Shown here piece after piece: positions 1-6,079 of a stretch of DNA of 11,857 nt; position 1 is the stretch's first letter; each line of letters opens with the position of its first letter. The stretch comes from CAZAQS01 sp964486825. Its GTDB lineage: Bacteria > Chloroflexota > Anaerolineae > Anaerolineales > UBA4823. The DNA is taken from the NCBI GenBank assembly GCA_964486825.1, contig CAZAQS010000144.1, positions 1-11,857 on the forward strand. The letters run 5' to 3'. The notes under the pieces were generated by a model. It was not told where the DNA came from. It saw nothing but the letters and a program-made list of their open reading frames with translations, and did not search any database. A program made the translations under genes and the position numbers.

Positions 1-201
1 GATTTCATGCTCTCGCCCGTTTTCCAGGAGGATTTACCGCTCCAGATGTTTGTATTTCCAGTGAATCCAAACGCCGAGCTTGACGAAACATTTGCCCGTT
101 TCCTGGCCATTCCTGAAAGACCTGTACAGGTAGACCCAGCCGATATCGCAGAGAACCGGGAAAGCTGGATACAAGAGTGGACACAAACGGTCCTGAGATA
201 A
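1..201 (+). CDS. thiB: Thiamine-type ABC transporter substrate-binding protein, C-terminal end (partial, cut by left edge)
   Basis: The reading frame is open from base 1 and ends at TAA 199-201, so only the last 66 residues are visible. They read as the final lobe of a periplasmic-binding-protein fold. The segment runs FMLSPVFQ, then a conserved VFPVNP stretch, and closes with a Glu/Asn-rich helix ending SWIQEWTQTVL. Family knowledge: E. coli ThiB has the same layout, with a C-terminal Trp-containing helix of the form W-I-x-E-W. The protein would capture extracellular thiamine, or thiamine phosphates, for the permease and ATPase encoded next. Its stop lies 25 bases inside the following gene, so the two are probably translationally coupled. 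The signal sequence, start and promoter are outside the window. An iron or other group-1 binding protein is possible, but the tail fits ThiB best. Confidence 0.72.
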   Translation, partial: DFMLSPVFQEDLPLQMFVFPVNPNAELDETFARFLAIPERPVQVDPADIAENRESWIQEWTQTVLR

Positions 202-1982
202 GGAAAGACCACCCTACGCCCCCTGCTTCAGCCCGTCCCGCTTCCCGGTTGGAGCAGGGCGGCGGTCCCATCCGTTTGGATCGAGCCCGGCATTGGCTGT
301 GGACCTTCTTGCTTTGGTTTGGGCCGCTGGTTTTCCTGGGGATTTTCTATTTCAACCCCCTTATCAGAATTTTCCAGATCAGTTATGCCCGTGCAGAAGT
401 GGGCTTGCTGGACCCGTTCATCCAGGCTCTTTCATCGCCATCCGTGCGAGGCGTGGTTGGGTTTACCATCTGGCAAGCAACACTATCTACGATCTTTACC
501 CTTGCCCTGGGCATACCCGCGGCATATCTTTTCGCGCGCTTTGATTTCCCGGGTAAATCCATGCTCCGAGCGCTCACAGCCATCCCTTTTGTCATGCCAA
601 CTGTTGTCGTTGCAGCAGCTTTCAACGCCCTGCTAGGTTCGCGGGGCTGGGTAAATATGGGCTTGATGGGATTGCTCGACTTGCCCACTCCCCCCATCCA
701 GTTCACCAATACATTCACGGCCATTCTGGTAGCACACGTTTTTTACAACACGACCATCGTATTGCGTATGGTGGGAGATTTCTGGGCTCACCTCGATCCC
801 CGGCTAGAACATGCCGCCCAGATGTTAGGCGCCAGCCGTATCCAGACGTTTCGGGCTATTACCTTACCGCTGTTGCTTCCGGCGATCGTCACAGCGGCCC
901 TGCTGGTGTTTATCTTTAATTTCACTTCGTTTGGCGTAGTTCTGATCCTTGGGGGCCCACGCTTCGCAACCCTTGAAGTAGAGATTTATTTTCAAACAGT
1001 TAGCCTGTTCAATCTGCCTCTGGCAGCTACCCTCTCGATCCTGCAGCTGCTCTTTACTCTGGCGCTTACCATCGCTTATACTCGCCTGGCAAACCGCCTT
1101 TCACGACCTGTGACCCTACGTCCGAGGAGATTCACTCAGAGAAAGCTGCTGACATGGCGCAGCCGCCTGGCTGCCGGTATGCTGATAGCCCTTTTGTTGA
1201 CTTTCCTGACGACACCTTTGCTGGCTTTAGCAGCTCGCTCGTTTACACGGCTGGATGTCGGTCCGGCTGGCAGTGTCCGATCAGGCTTGACCCTGGATTT
1301 TTACCGGGAATTGTCCATTAACCGTCGGCAGGCGTTCTTCTTTGCCTCTCCAACAACAGCCATCGGCTATTCCCTGGCTTATGCTGCTGCTACGGTTGCT
1401 CTAGCCCTTGCTATCGGCGTCCCAGCCTCAGTGGCCTTATCTCGGAACGCCGATTCGCTAACCAGCCGTCTTCTGGACCCCATATTAATGTTGCCACTGG
1501 GCACCTCAGCCGTAACGCTTGGCCTTGGCTTTATCGTTGCTCTGAACCGGCCACCTTTTGATTTGCGCGCTTCGCCTCTGTTGGTACCCCTGGTTCATAC
1601 CCTGGTGGCTTTTCCTTTTGTGGTCCGCAGCCTGACCCCATCCCTGAGAAGCATCCGCCCACGGCTTCGCCAGGGAGCAGCGGTGTTGGGAGCCTCCCCA
1701 CGCCAGGTATTTCGGCATATCGACCTTCCCTTGATTGCGAGAGCCATTATCGTAGCAGCCACTTTTGCCTTTACGATCTCACTGGGGGAATTTGGAGCGA
1801 CGGCATTGATCTACAGGCCTGAATATCCTACCATTCCCGTCGCCATCTACCGTTTCATCTCTCAGCCAGGAACGATTAATTACGGTCAAGCCCTGGCCCT
1901 GAGCACCATCCTGATGCTTGTAACGGGGGCCGGTATGCTGGCCATCGAACGCTTCCGCATTGCCGATGTCGGGGAATTTTAA
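177..1982 (+). CDS. thiP: Thiamine-type ABC transporter, fused two-domain permease (ThiP-like)
   Basis: A 601-residue polytopic inner-membrane protein forming the transport channel. It contains two binding-protein-dependent permease domains in tandem. Each has an EAA-type loop that docks on the ATPase: the first around residues 211-230 (HAAQMLGAS, then LPLLLPAI) and the second around 499-518 (QGAAVLGAS, then LPLIARAI). This duplicated layout is that of ThiP and FbpB permeases; E. coli ThiP is about 536 residues. The first membrane span begins near residue 40, leaving an unusually long polar, Pro/Arg-rich N-terminus. The start chosen is GTG at 177, overlapping thiB by 25 bases. TTG codons at 249 or 276 would give a protein closer to the usual length, but neither has a better ribosome binding site. 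The ATPase gene follows after 13 bases. Thiamine specificity is inferred from the ThiB-like neighbour; Fe(III) import is the alternative. Confidence 0.85.
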   Translation: MDTNGPEIRKDHPTPPASARPASRLEQGGGPIRLDRARHWLWTFLLWFGPLVFLGIFYFNPLIRIFQISYARAEVGLLDPFIQALSSPSVRGVVGFTIWQATLSTIFTLALGIPAAYLFARFDFPGKSMLRALTAIPFVMPTVVVAAAFNALLGSRGWVNMGLMGLLDLPTPPIQFTNTFTAILVAHVFYNTTIVLRMVGDFWAHLDPRLEHAAQMLGASRIQTFRAITLPLLLPAIVTAALLVFIFNFTSFGVVLILGGPRFATLEVEIYFQTVSLFNLPLAATLSILQLLFTLALTIAYTRLANRLSRPVTLRPRRFTQRKLLTWRSRLAAGMLIALLLTFLTTPLLALAARSFTRLDVGPAGSVRSGLTLDFYRELSINRRQAFFFASPTTAIGYSLAYAAATVALALAIGVPASVALSRNADSLTSRLLDPILMLPLGTSAVTLGLGFIVALNRPPFDLRASPLLVPLVHTLVAFPFVVRSLTPSLRSIRPRLRQGAAVLGASPRQVFRHIDLPLIARAIIVAATFAFTISLGEFGATALIYRPEYPTIPVAIYRFISQPGTINYGQALALSTILMLVTGAGMLAIERFRIADVGEF

Positions 1983-1995
1983 TTGAGGGAGTGTA

Positions 1996-3051
1996 ATGTC
2001 AGACAGGAATGACGGCTTGCTTTTGAAGAATATCTCGAAGACTTACGCCAGCAGGCCGGCGGTCGATAACGTTTCCCTAGAAGTGCATAAGGGAGAGATC
2101 GTGGCAGTGCTGGGTCCAAGTGGGTCGGGGAAATCTACCCTGTTGATGATTATTGCAGGACTTGAAATTCCAGAGGCTGGCGATGTACTTTGGGAAGGAC
2201 GTTCTGTCCAGAGAGTTCCACCCCACCGGCGCGGCTTTGGCTTGATGTTCCAGGATTTCGCTCTCTTTCCACATATGAACGTCCGGGACAACGTATCTTT
2301 TGGGTTGCGTATGTTGCGAATGGACCACGTCCAGGTCGAAGCGAAGGTGTCTGAGATGTTGGAAGTTGTAGGGTTGGGCGGATTTGAAGAGCGGGATGTC
2401 AACACGCTCTCTGGCGGCGAACAACAACGGGTGGCTCTAGCACGTTCACTCGCCTCTCACCCTAAAGTCCTGTTACTTGATGAACCGTTAGGCGCTCTGG
2501 ATCGTAATCTGCGGGAACGTTTGCTCTTCGATTTAAAAGCCATATTGAAAGATATGAACCAAACCGCGTTATACATAACCCACGACCAGGAAGAGGCCTT
2601 TTCCCTGGCGGACAGAGTAGCCTTGCTGAATTCTGGCCGTATCGAGCAGCTTGGCACCCCCCAAGAAATGTACTGCCAGCCTGCCTCGCTGTTTACAGCC
2701 CGCTTCCTGGGACTGACCAACCTGTTCCCAGGGCGGGTGGTTGAAAAAGATGGAACGCGTATCGTGGAAACACCCATTGGGGACCTGCCAGCTGGCAAGC
2801 AGGGATTGGGGGATGTGACGGTGCTTATCCGCCCGGACAGCATGGAGATAGACTCCTTTAACGGCCACCAATTGGAAGGTACAGTTAATGAGGTGTCCTT
2901 CAGGGGCAGCATTTTCCGGACAGTCATCGATATTAACGGGACACCTCTTACTTTCGATTTCCTCTCTAACACCAAGCTGCTCAACCCTGGTGATCAGATC
3001 ATACTCGGCTACAAACCTGAAGAAGCCGTACAATTTCTCCCCCCGGAATAA
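1996..3051 (+). CDS. thiQ: ABC transporter ATP-binding protein (ThiQ-like, with C-terminal TOBE-like region)
   Basis: The 351-residue ATPase that powers the importer. Visible motifs in order: Walker A GPSGSGKST (residues 40-48), Q-loop Gln86 in MFQD, signature LSGGEQQ (138-144), Walker B LLLDEP (159-164), D-loop ALD, and switch His196 in ITHDQ. All are intact, so it should be catalytically active. Residues from about 240 to 351 form a second, beta-rich part with the GTVNEVSFRGS-type sequence of a TOBE domain, common in PotA, FbpC and MalK-like ATPases. E. coli ThiQ is about 230 residues and lacks it. The start ATG is preceded by GAGGGA (1985-1990) at a 5-base spacing. It is the last gene of the thiB-thiP-thiQ operon. 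A recognisable promoter for the next operon follows. The ATPase call is certain, but the thiamine substrate rests on the neighbours. Confidence 0.85.
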   Translation: MSDRNDGLLLKNISKTYASRPAVDNVSLEVHKGEIVAVLGPSGSGKSTLLMIIAGLEIPEAGDVLWEGRSVQRVPPHRRGFGLMFQDFALFPHMNVRDNVSFGLRMLRMDHVQVEAKVSEMLEVVGLGGFEERDVNTLSGGEQQRVALARSLASHPKVLLLDEPLGALDRNLRERLLFDLKAILKDMNQTALYITHDQEEAFSLADRVALLNSGRIEQLGTPQEMYCQPASLFTARFLGLTNLFPGRVVEKDGTRIVETPIGDLPAGKQGLGDVTVLIRPDSMEIDSFNGHQLEGTVNEVSFRGSIFRTVIDINGTPLTFDFLSNTKLLNPGDQIILGYKPEEAVQFLPPE

Positions 3052-3077
3052 GGCGGTTTACCTGGTATCTGGAAAAC

Positions 3078-3106
3078 TTGACGAGAAATAACTAATTATT
3101 TATAAT
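3078..3106 (+). promoter_or_regulatory. Sigma-70-type promoter for the sulfurtransferase operon
   Basis: TTGACG at 3078-3083 and TATAAT at 3101-3106 are separated by exactly 17 bases, in an A+T-rich stretch unlike the surrounding DNA. Transcription would begin near 3113, giving a leader of about 76 bases before the ATG at 3189. This sets the sulfurtransferase genes apart from the upstream ABC importer operon. I see no clear terminator hairpin between the ATPase stop and this promoter, so some read-through is possible. Confidence 0.7.
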
Positions 3107-3174
3107 AAAAATATTAATAATAAGGGTACCACCGGACGGTTAAATTTCCCGCCAGCCTGGTCCCCCGATCCAAT

Positions 3175-3180
3175 AGGAGG
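3175..3180 (+). promoter_or_regulatory. Strong ribosome binding site AGGAGG
   Basis: A full AGGAGG lies 8 bases upstream of the ATG at 3189. It fixes the sulfurtransferase start and suggests efficient translation. Confidence 0.85.
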
Positions 3181-3188
3181 AAAATAAG

Positions 3189-4034
3189 ATGTCCCAAGAT
3201 TATGTCCACAGTGAATACCTGGTAGAAACAGATTGGGTAGAAGAACATCTCAACGACCCAAACATTCGCATTATCGAGTCGGATGAGGATTATTTGCTTT
3301 ACGATACCGGCCACATACCCGGAGCGGTGCGCGTGGATTGGTTCACCACCTTGCAGCATCCGATCCGCAGAGATTTTCTATCGAAAGATGATTTTGAAGA
3401 AGTCTGCTCTTCAATTGGCATCACCAACGATACGACCCTGGTTTTTTACGGCGATAAGAGCAACTGGTTTGCCTGCTATTCTTTTTGGGTCTTTCAGTAC
3501 TACGGGCATACGAATGCCAGGATCATGAATGGAGGACGTGCGAAATGGGAAAAAGAGGGGCGCCCATTAACCAAAGAAGTCCCATCTTACCCTCGAACAA
3601 AATATGCAGCCAAAGAACCCAATCCTGATATCCGGGCTTACCGCGATGAGGTATTCAAGCATTTCCAGGAGGGGAATCCCCTGGTAGATGTAAGATCACC
3701 AAAGGAATACAGCGGCGAATTACTGCATATGCCGAATTATCCTCAAGAGGGCGCAACTCGTGGAGGGCATATCCCTGGAGCTGCAAATATCCCCTGGGCT
3801 CAGGCCACACGTGAGGAGGACGGGACATTCAAGCCTGCTGAAGAACTGCGCAACCTTTACGAAAGCAAGGGTGTCACCCAGGACAAAGAAATTATCGCCT
3901 ATTGCCGGATTGGAGAAAGGAGCTCTCACACCTGGTTTGTCCTCAAGTACCTGCTTGGGTATCCAAATGTAAAAAACTACGATGGTTCATGGACTGAATG
4001 GGGTAACCTGGTAGATGCACCCATTGAGAAATGA
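3189..4034 (+). CDS. Thiosulfate sulfurtransferase, two rhodanese domains (CysA/SseA type)
   Basis: A 281-residue, presumably cytoplasmic enzyme that transfers sulfane sulfur from thiosulfate, or a similar donor, to a thiol acceptor through a cysteine persulfide. It has two rhodanese domains. The N-terminal one (about residues 10-125) carries the DTGHIPGAVRVDW motif but no active-site cysteine; the equivalent loop reads YGDKSNWFACY. The C-terminal one (about 145-280) has LVDVRS, GGHIPGAANIPW and the active loop CRIGERSS with catalytic Cys239. This loop and the following HTWFVL match mycobacterial CysA2/CysA3-type sulfurtransferases (about 277 residues) rather than mercaptopyruvate sulfurtransferases, which have CGSGVT. 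The length is full and there is no signal peptide. Its TGA stop overlaps the next start (ATGA at 4031-4034), so it is coupled to a SufE-like acceptor. Family assignment is secure; the physiological donor is unknown. Confidence 0.93.
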   Translation: MSQDYVHSEYLVETDWVEEHLNDPNIRIIESDEDYLLYDTGHIPGAVRVDWFTTLQHPIRRDFLSKDDFEEVCSSIGITNDTTLVFYGDKSNWFACYSFWVFQYYGHTNARIMNGGRAKWEKEGRPLTKEVPSYPRTKYAAKEPNPDIRAYRDEVFKHFQEGNPLVDVRSPKEYSGELLHMPNYPQEGATRGGHIPGAANIPWAQATREEDGTFKPAEELRNLYESKGVTQDKEIIAYCRIGERSSHTWFVLKYLLGYPNVKNYDGSWTEWGNLVDAPIEK

Positions 4035-4489
4035 ATACGACTTCAATGAATGAGATGAACGGGAAAATACCTCCCCGCCTGGAGGAGATCATCGAGGATT
4101 TCCAAATTTGCGAGGGAAGGGAAAAACTTGAGCTGCTACTGGAGTACTCCGAGAAGATGCCACCCCTGCCAGAATGGTTGGAAGGGGGACATGACCGCAT
4201 GGATAAGGTGGAGGAGTGTATGACACCTGTGTTCATCCATGCGGAGCAGGAGGACAACCAGATGCGTTTTTATTTCGATGTTCCTCAGGAATCTCCTACC
4301 GTTCGGGGCTACGCTGCCCTGCTAAGTGAAGGGTTGGAAGGATCTTCCCCCGAAGAAGTATTACAGGTTCCGGGCGAATTCTTCCGGGAGATGGGCCTAC
4401 ACCAGGTTTTAACCAATCAAAGGCTGCAGGGAATTTCAGCCATACTTGCCCATATGAAGCAGCTGGCCATAAAAGAATTGGGAAAATAA
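4031..4489 (+). CDS. sufE: SufE-like cysteine desulfuration / sulfur acceptor protein
   Basis: A 152-residue SufE-family protein. Family knowledge: SufE takes a persulfide sulfur from the cysteine desulfurase SufS onto a conserved cysteine and hands it to Fe-S assembly proteins. Here the persulfide-accepting residue should be Cys63 in VEECMTPVFI, aligning with Cys51 of E. coli SufE. The downstream VRGYAALL (about 91-98) and LTNQRLQGISAI (about 127-138) match conserved SufE segments. A second cysteine, Cys27, has no clear counterpart. The ATG shares four bases with the sulfurtransferase stop and lacks its own Shine-Dalgarno, so translation is probably coupled; later in-frame ATGs at 4046 and 4055 are alternatives. 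No sufS or sufBCD is present here. The neighbour therefore suggests the sulfur donor may be the rhodanese. Mycobacteria have a similar sseA plus SufE-like pair (Rv3283-Rv3284). Confidence 0.85.
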   Translation: MNTTSMNEMNGKIPPRLEEIIEDFQICEGREKLELLLEYSEKMPPLPEWLEGGHDRMDKVEECMTPVFIHAEQEDNQMRFYFDVPQESPTVRGYAALLSEGLEGSSPEEVLQVPGEFFREMGLHQVLTNQRLQGISAILAHMKQLAIKELGK

Positions 4490-4518
4490 TATCCTTAAAG
4501 CTGGAAGCCGCGTTCCCT

Positions 4519-4995
4519 ATGAGCCAAGTAACTGTCATCAAACAAAATCTCGAAGGGCAGGAAACCTGGCGCTATACCGGACAGGTTCTCGAACGGGGTG
4601 AGAATTATATTCTCCTAGAGGCAAGGTTTAACCGGGAGGACACTCCCTTTCACGAAATATTACTCAAGCAAGGCGACCGTTTCATCGAAATTTTCTATAC
4701 AGACCGCTGGTACAACATCTTTGAGATCCACGACCGAGACAATGATAGATTAAAGGGATGGTATTGTAATATCGGCTATCCAGCTCGGATCGATGGGGAC
4801 AAGATTTCTTATATCGACCTGGCATTGGATCTGTTGGTGTACCCGGATGGCAGCCAGTTGGTCTTGGACGAAGAGGAATTCCAAGAAATGGATCTCACCC
4901 AGGAGGTGAGCCAAAAGGCCTGGGAAGCGTTAGAAAAGCTTCAGGAAGAATTTAAGAGGAAAGATGAGGCAGGGAAGGATATCCAAGCTCTGTAA
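4519..4995 (+). CDS. DUF402 family protein (Ntdp-like nucleoside tri/diphosphatase)
   Basis: A 158-residue soluble protein with the full DUF402 signature. It has GDRFIEIFYTDRWYN (about residues 52-66), LKGWYCNIGYPARI (78-91), the acidic YIDLALDLLVYPDG (98-111) and VLDEEEF (115-121). Characterised members (S. aureus Ntdp, Streptomyces homologues) hydrolyse nucleoside tri- or diphosphates in a metal-dependent way, using the conserved Tyr, Asp and Asn residues seen here. Other members of the superfamily bind RNA (FAU-1). The C-terminus is a charged helix (about 126-150). It lies 29 bases after the SufE gene on the same strand and is probably co-transcribed. A weak GGAAG at 4503-4507 is its only ribosome site. 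A direct role in sulfur transfer is not indicated by the sequence; the family call is firm but the substrate is not known. Confidence 0.85.
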   Translation: MSQVTVIKQNLEGQETWRYTGQVLERGENYILLEARFNREDTPFHEILLKQGDRFIEIFYTDRWYNIFEIHDRDNDRLKGWYCNIGYPARIDGDKISYIDLALDLLVYPDGSQLVLDEEEFQEMDLTQEVSQKAWEALEKLQEEFKRKDEAGKDIQAL

Positions 4996-5125
4996 CCCCT
5001 TCCAGAAGCTATTGTAGGACTATCCCGGCTCGACCAAAATTCATTGTTAAATCGTACCTAAAGGGCAACAGACAGAACCCTCTAGAGGCAACTTTAGCTA
5101 TTATTTGGTTGACTTGCGGATAATA
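4996..5125. other. Convergent intergenic region with a short palindrome
   Basis: This 130-base gap separates two converging genes. It holds a perfect 10-base palindrome, CCTCTAGAGG at 5079-5088, and two direct copies of GGCAAC about 20 bases apart. There is no run of T after a stable stem on either strand, so I cannot call an intrinsic terminator. Nothing else recognisable is present. Confidence 0.4.
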
Positions 5126-5317
5126 TCAAAAAGTAATTCCAAAAGATCGCATGAACTCATCTCCGAACGTCCAACCAGCCCAAGCCAAAGCCAGGCAACA
5201 ACAGCAGAGTAAAAGTAGCACGACCACGATGATAACGACCAGGGTAGTATTTCTCTTGCGCGGGGGCTCCTGGTAAGATGGAGGAGGGGGGATTGGGGTA
5301 TCAAAGTCTTGAGCCAT
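5126..5317 (-). CDS. Small single-span membrane protein, Pro-rich N-terminus and CCCC run (unknown function)
   Basis: A 63-residue protein of unknown function. The layout is an acidic start, a proline run with PPPPSY (residues 10-15), a basic RKR (20-22), a very hydrophobic span (about 26-49) with four consecutive cysteines at 38-41, and a short tail. The positive residues just before the span predict the N-terminus inside and the C-terminus outside. The start is supported by AAGGAG (5324-5329) placed 6 bases upstream of the ATG. A 73-residue frame overlapping it begins five bases earlier, too close to that site, and is the less likely gene. Similar short Pro-rich one-span proteins occur in Chloroflexota, but I cannot name a family. 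It is the last gene on this strand after the DUF4126 gene. Confidence 0.68.
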   Translation of the reverse strand: MAQDFDTPIPPPPSYQEPPRKRNTTLVVIIVVVLLLLCCCCLALAWAGWTFGDEFMRSFGITF

Positions 5318-5323
5318 TTCATT

Positions 5324-5329
5324 CTCCTT
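5324..5329 (-). promoter_or_regulatory. Ribosome binding site AAGGAG deciding the small-protein start
   Basis: AAGGAG on the minus strand is 6 bases from the ATG at 5317 and only one base from the ATG at 5322. This selects the 63-residue frame over the overlapping 73-residue frame. Confidence 0.7.
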
Positions 5330-5366
5330 AGAATACTGCTATGTCTGCTGAAAAATGTGTCGTTTT

Positions 5367-5399
5367 CTAGGATTAGCGCCTAGCGGCTAAAGGACCGCT
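5367..5399. repeat. Two overlapping, mutually exclusive inverted repeats
   Basis: CTAGG (5367-5371) can pair with CCTAG (5379-5383), and AGCGG (5382-5386) can pair with CCGCT (5395-5399). The two stems share bases 5382-5383, so both cannot form fully at once. They lie between the DUF4126 gene and the small membrane protein gene, both read on the minus strand. On that strand the second stem would form first. No T-run follows directly. It could be a weak terminator, a processing site, or chance. Confidence 0.35.
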
Positions 5400-5437
5400 T
5401 TAAACCGCGTGTTCATAGGGAAACAAGCCTGTTCCTC

Positions 5438-6010
5438 TTACCTGTGTGGAACACGGCTGTCGCCACGCTGAGATAACTTGTGTATGGCCCATGCCATGAC
5501 CACCAGAACGATGATTAATACCATCACCGGAATGAGGATCGACAAAATGGATAGAACAGTGGATGTGATATCCTCGGCCATGCTTACCGGGACATCTCCA
5601 AAGCCTGCGGTGGTAGCTGTCACCACCGGTCGGATGACAAGTGATTTTACTGCATGAACACTGCCTGCCACAATCAAGCCAGCCGCAAGTGAGAGGACCG
5701 GGTTGATTTCTGTGATCACATCGGCGCTGGCTGCGAACACGATCGCTCCAGCCGTTGGCCTGATAAAGGTTTGAATTGCATCATTGATATGGTTTACAGC
5801 AGGGATCTTGTCAGCAAAAAACTCAATCAATGATAAGACCAACAATAGAGCGATAATCCAGCCGTTAGCAATCCCGTCCCAGGGTGAGCTGAGCTTAATA
5901 AGGTCGGTATAGCGTGTCAAGAAAGCCAGTATTAATAGAGGAATATATGCATTCAGACCCGCACTGGCAGAAAGACCAAAAGCTGAAAGTATCCCGGTTA
6001 TAAGCTCCAT
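5438..6010 (-). CDS. DUF4126 family membrane protein
   Basis: A 190-residue polytopic inner-membrane protein of the DUF4126 family; function unknown. The diagnostic N-terminal segment LSASAGLNAYIPLL (about residues 13-26) is present. It is followed by a span at about 51-65 with Glu63, the conserved ADKIPAVNHINDAIQTFIRP (about 66-85), small-residue-rich spans (about 86-98 and 104-120), and a last long span at about 152-176. A basic tail follows. The start ATG has GGAAGGA (6015-6021) four bases upstream. The repeated glycine and alanine in the spans and the conserved Asp/Lys/Arg resemble a channel or carrier, but no substrate is known. It sits 69 bases after the DUF2085 gene on the same strand, and the two may be co-transcribed. 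Confidence 0.85.
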   Translation of the reverse strand: MELITGILSAFGLSASAGLNAYIPLLILAFLTRYTDLIKLSSPWDGIANGWIIALLLVLSLIEFFADKIPAVNHINDAIQTFIRPTAGAIVFAASADVITEINPVLSLAAGLIVAGSVHAVKSLVIRPVVTATTAGFGDVPVSMAEDITSTVLSILSILIPVMVLIIVLVVMAWAIHKLSQRGDSRVPHR

Positions 6011-6079
6011 TTCATCCTTCCTTTATCTACCTCTATTAATATACCTCATAACAACCAAGAAAACCACATCGACCGCGCT

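Noticed and set aside
5101..5322. 73-residue minus-strand frame overlapping the small membrane protein
   Set aside because: Its ATG is only one base from the AAGGAG site and the product has no coherent hydrophobic span; the 63-residue frame fits better.
5419..5435. Hairpin GGAAACA/TGTTCC just after the DUF4126 stop, as a terminator
   Set aside because: The stem has a bulge and no T-run follows on the minus strand, so it does not qualify as an intrinsic terminator.
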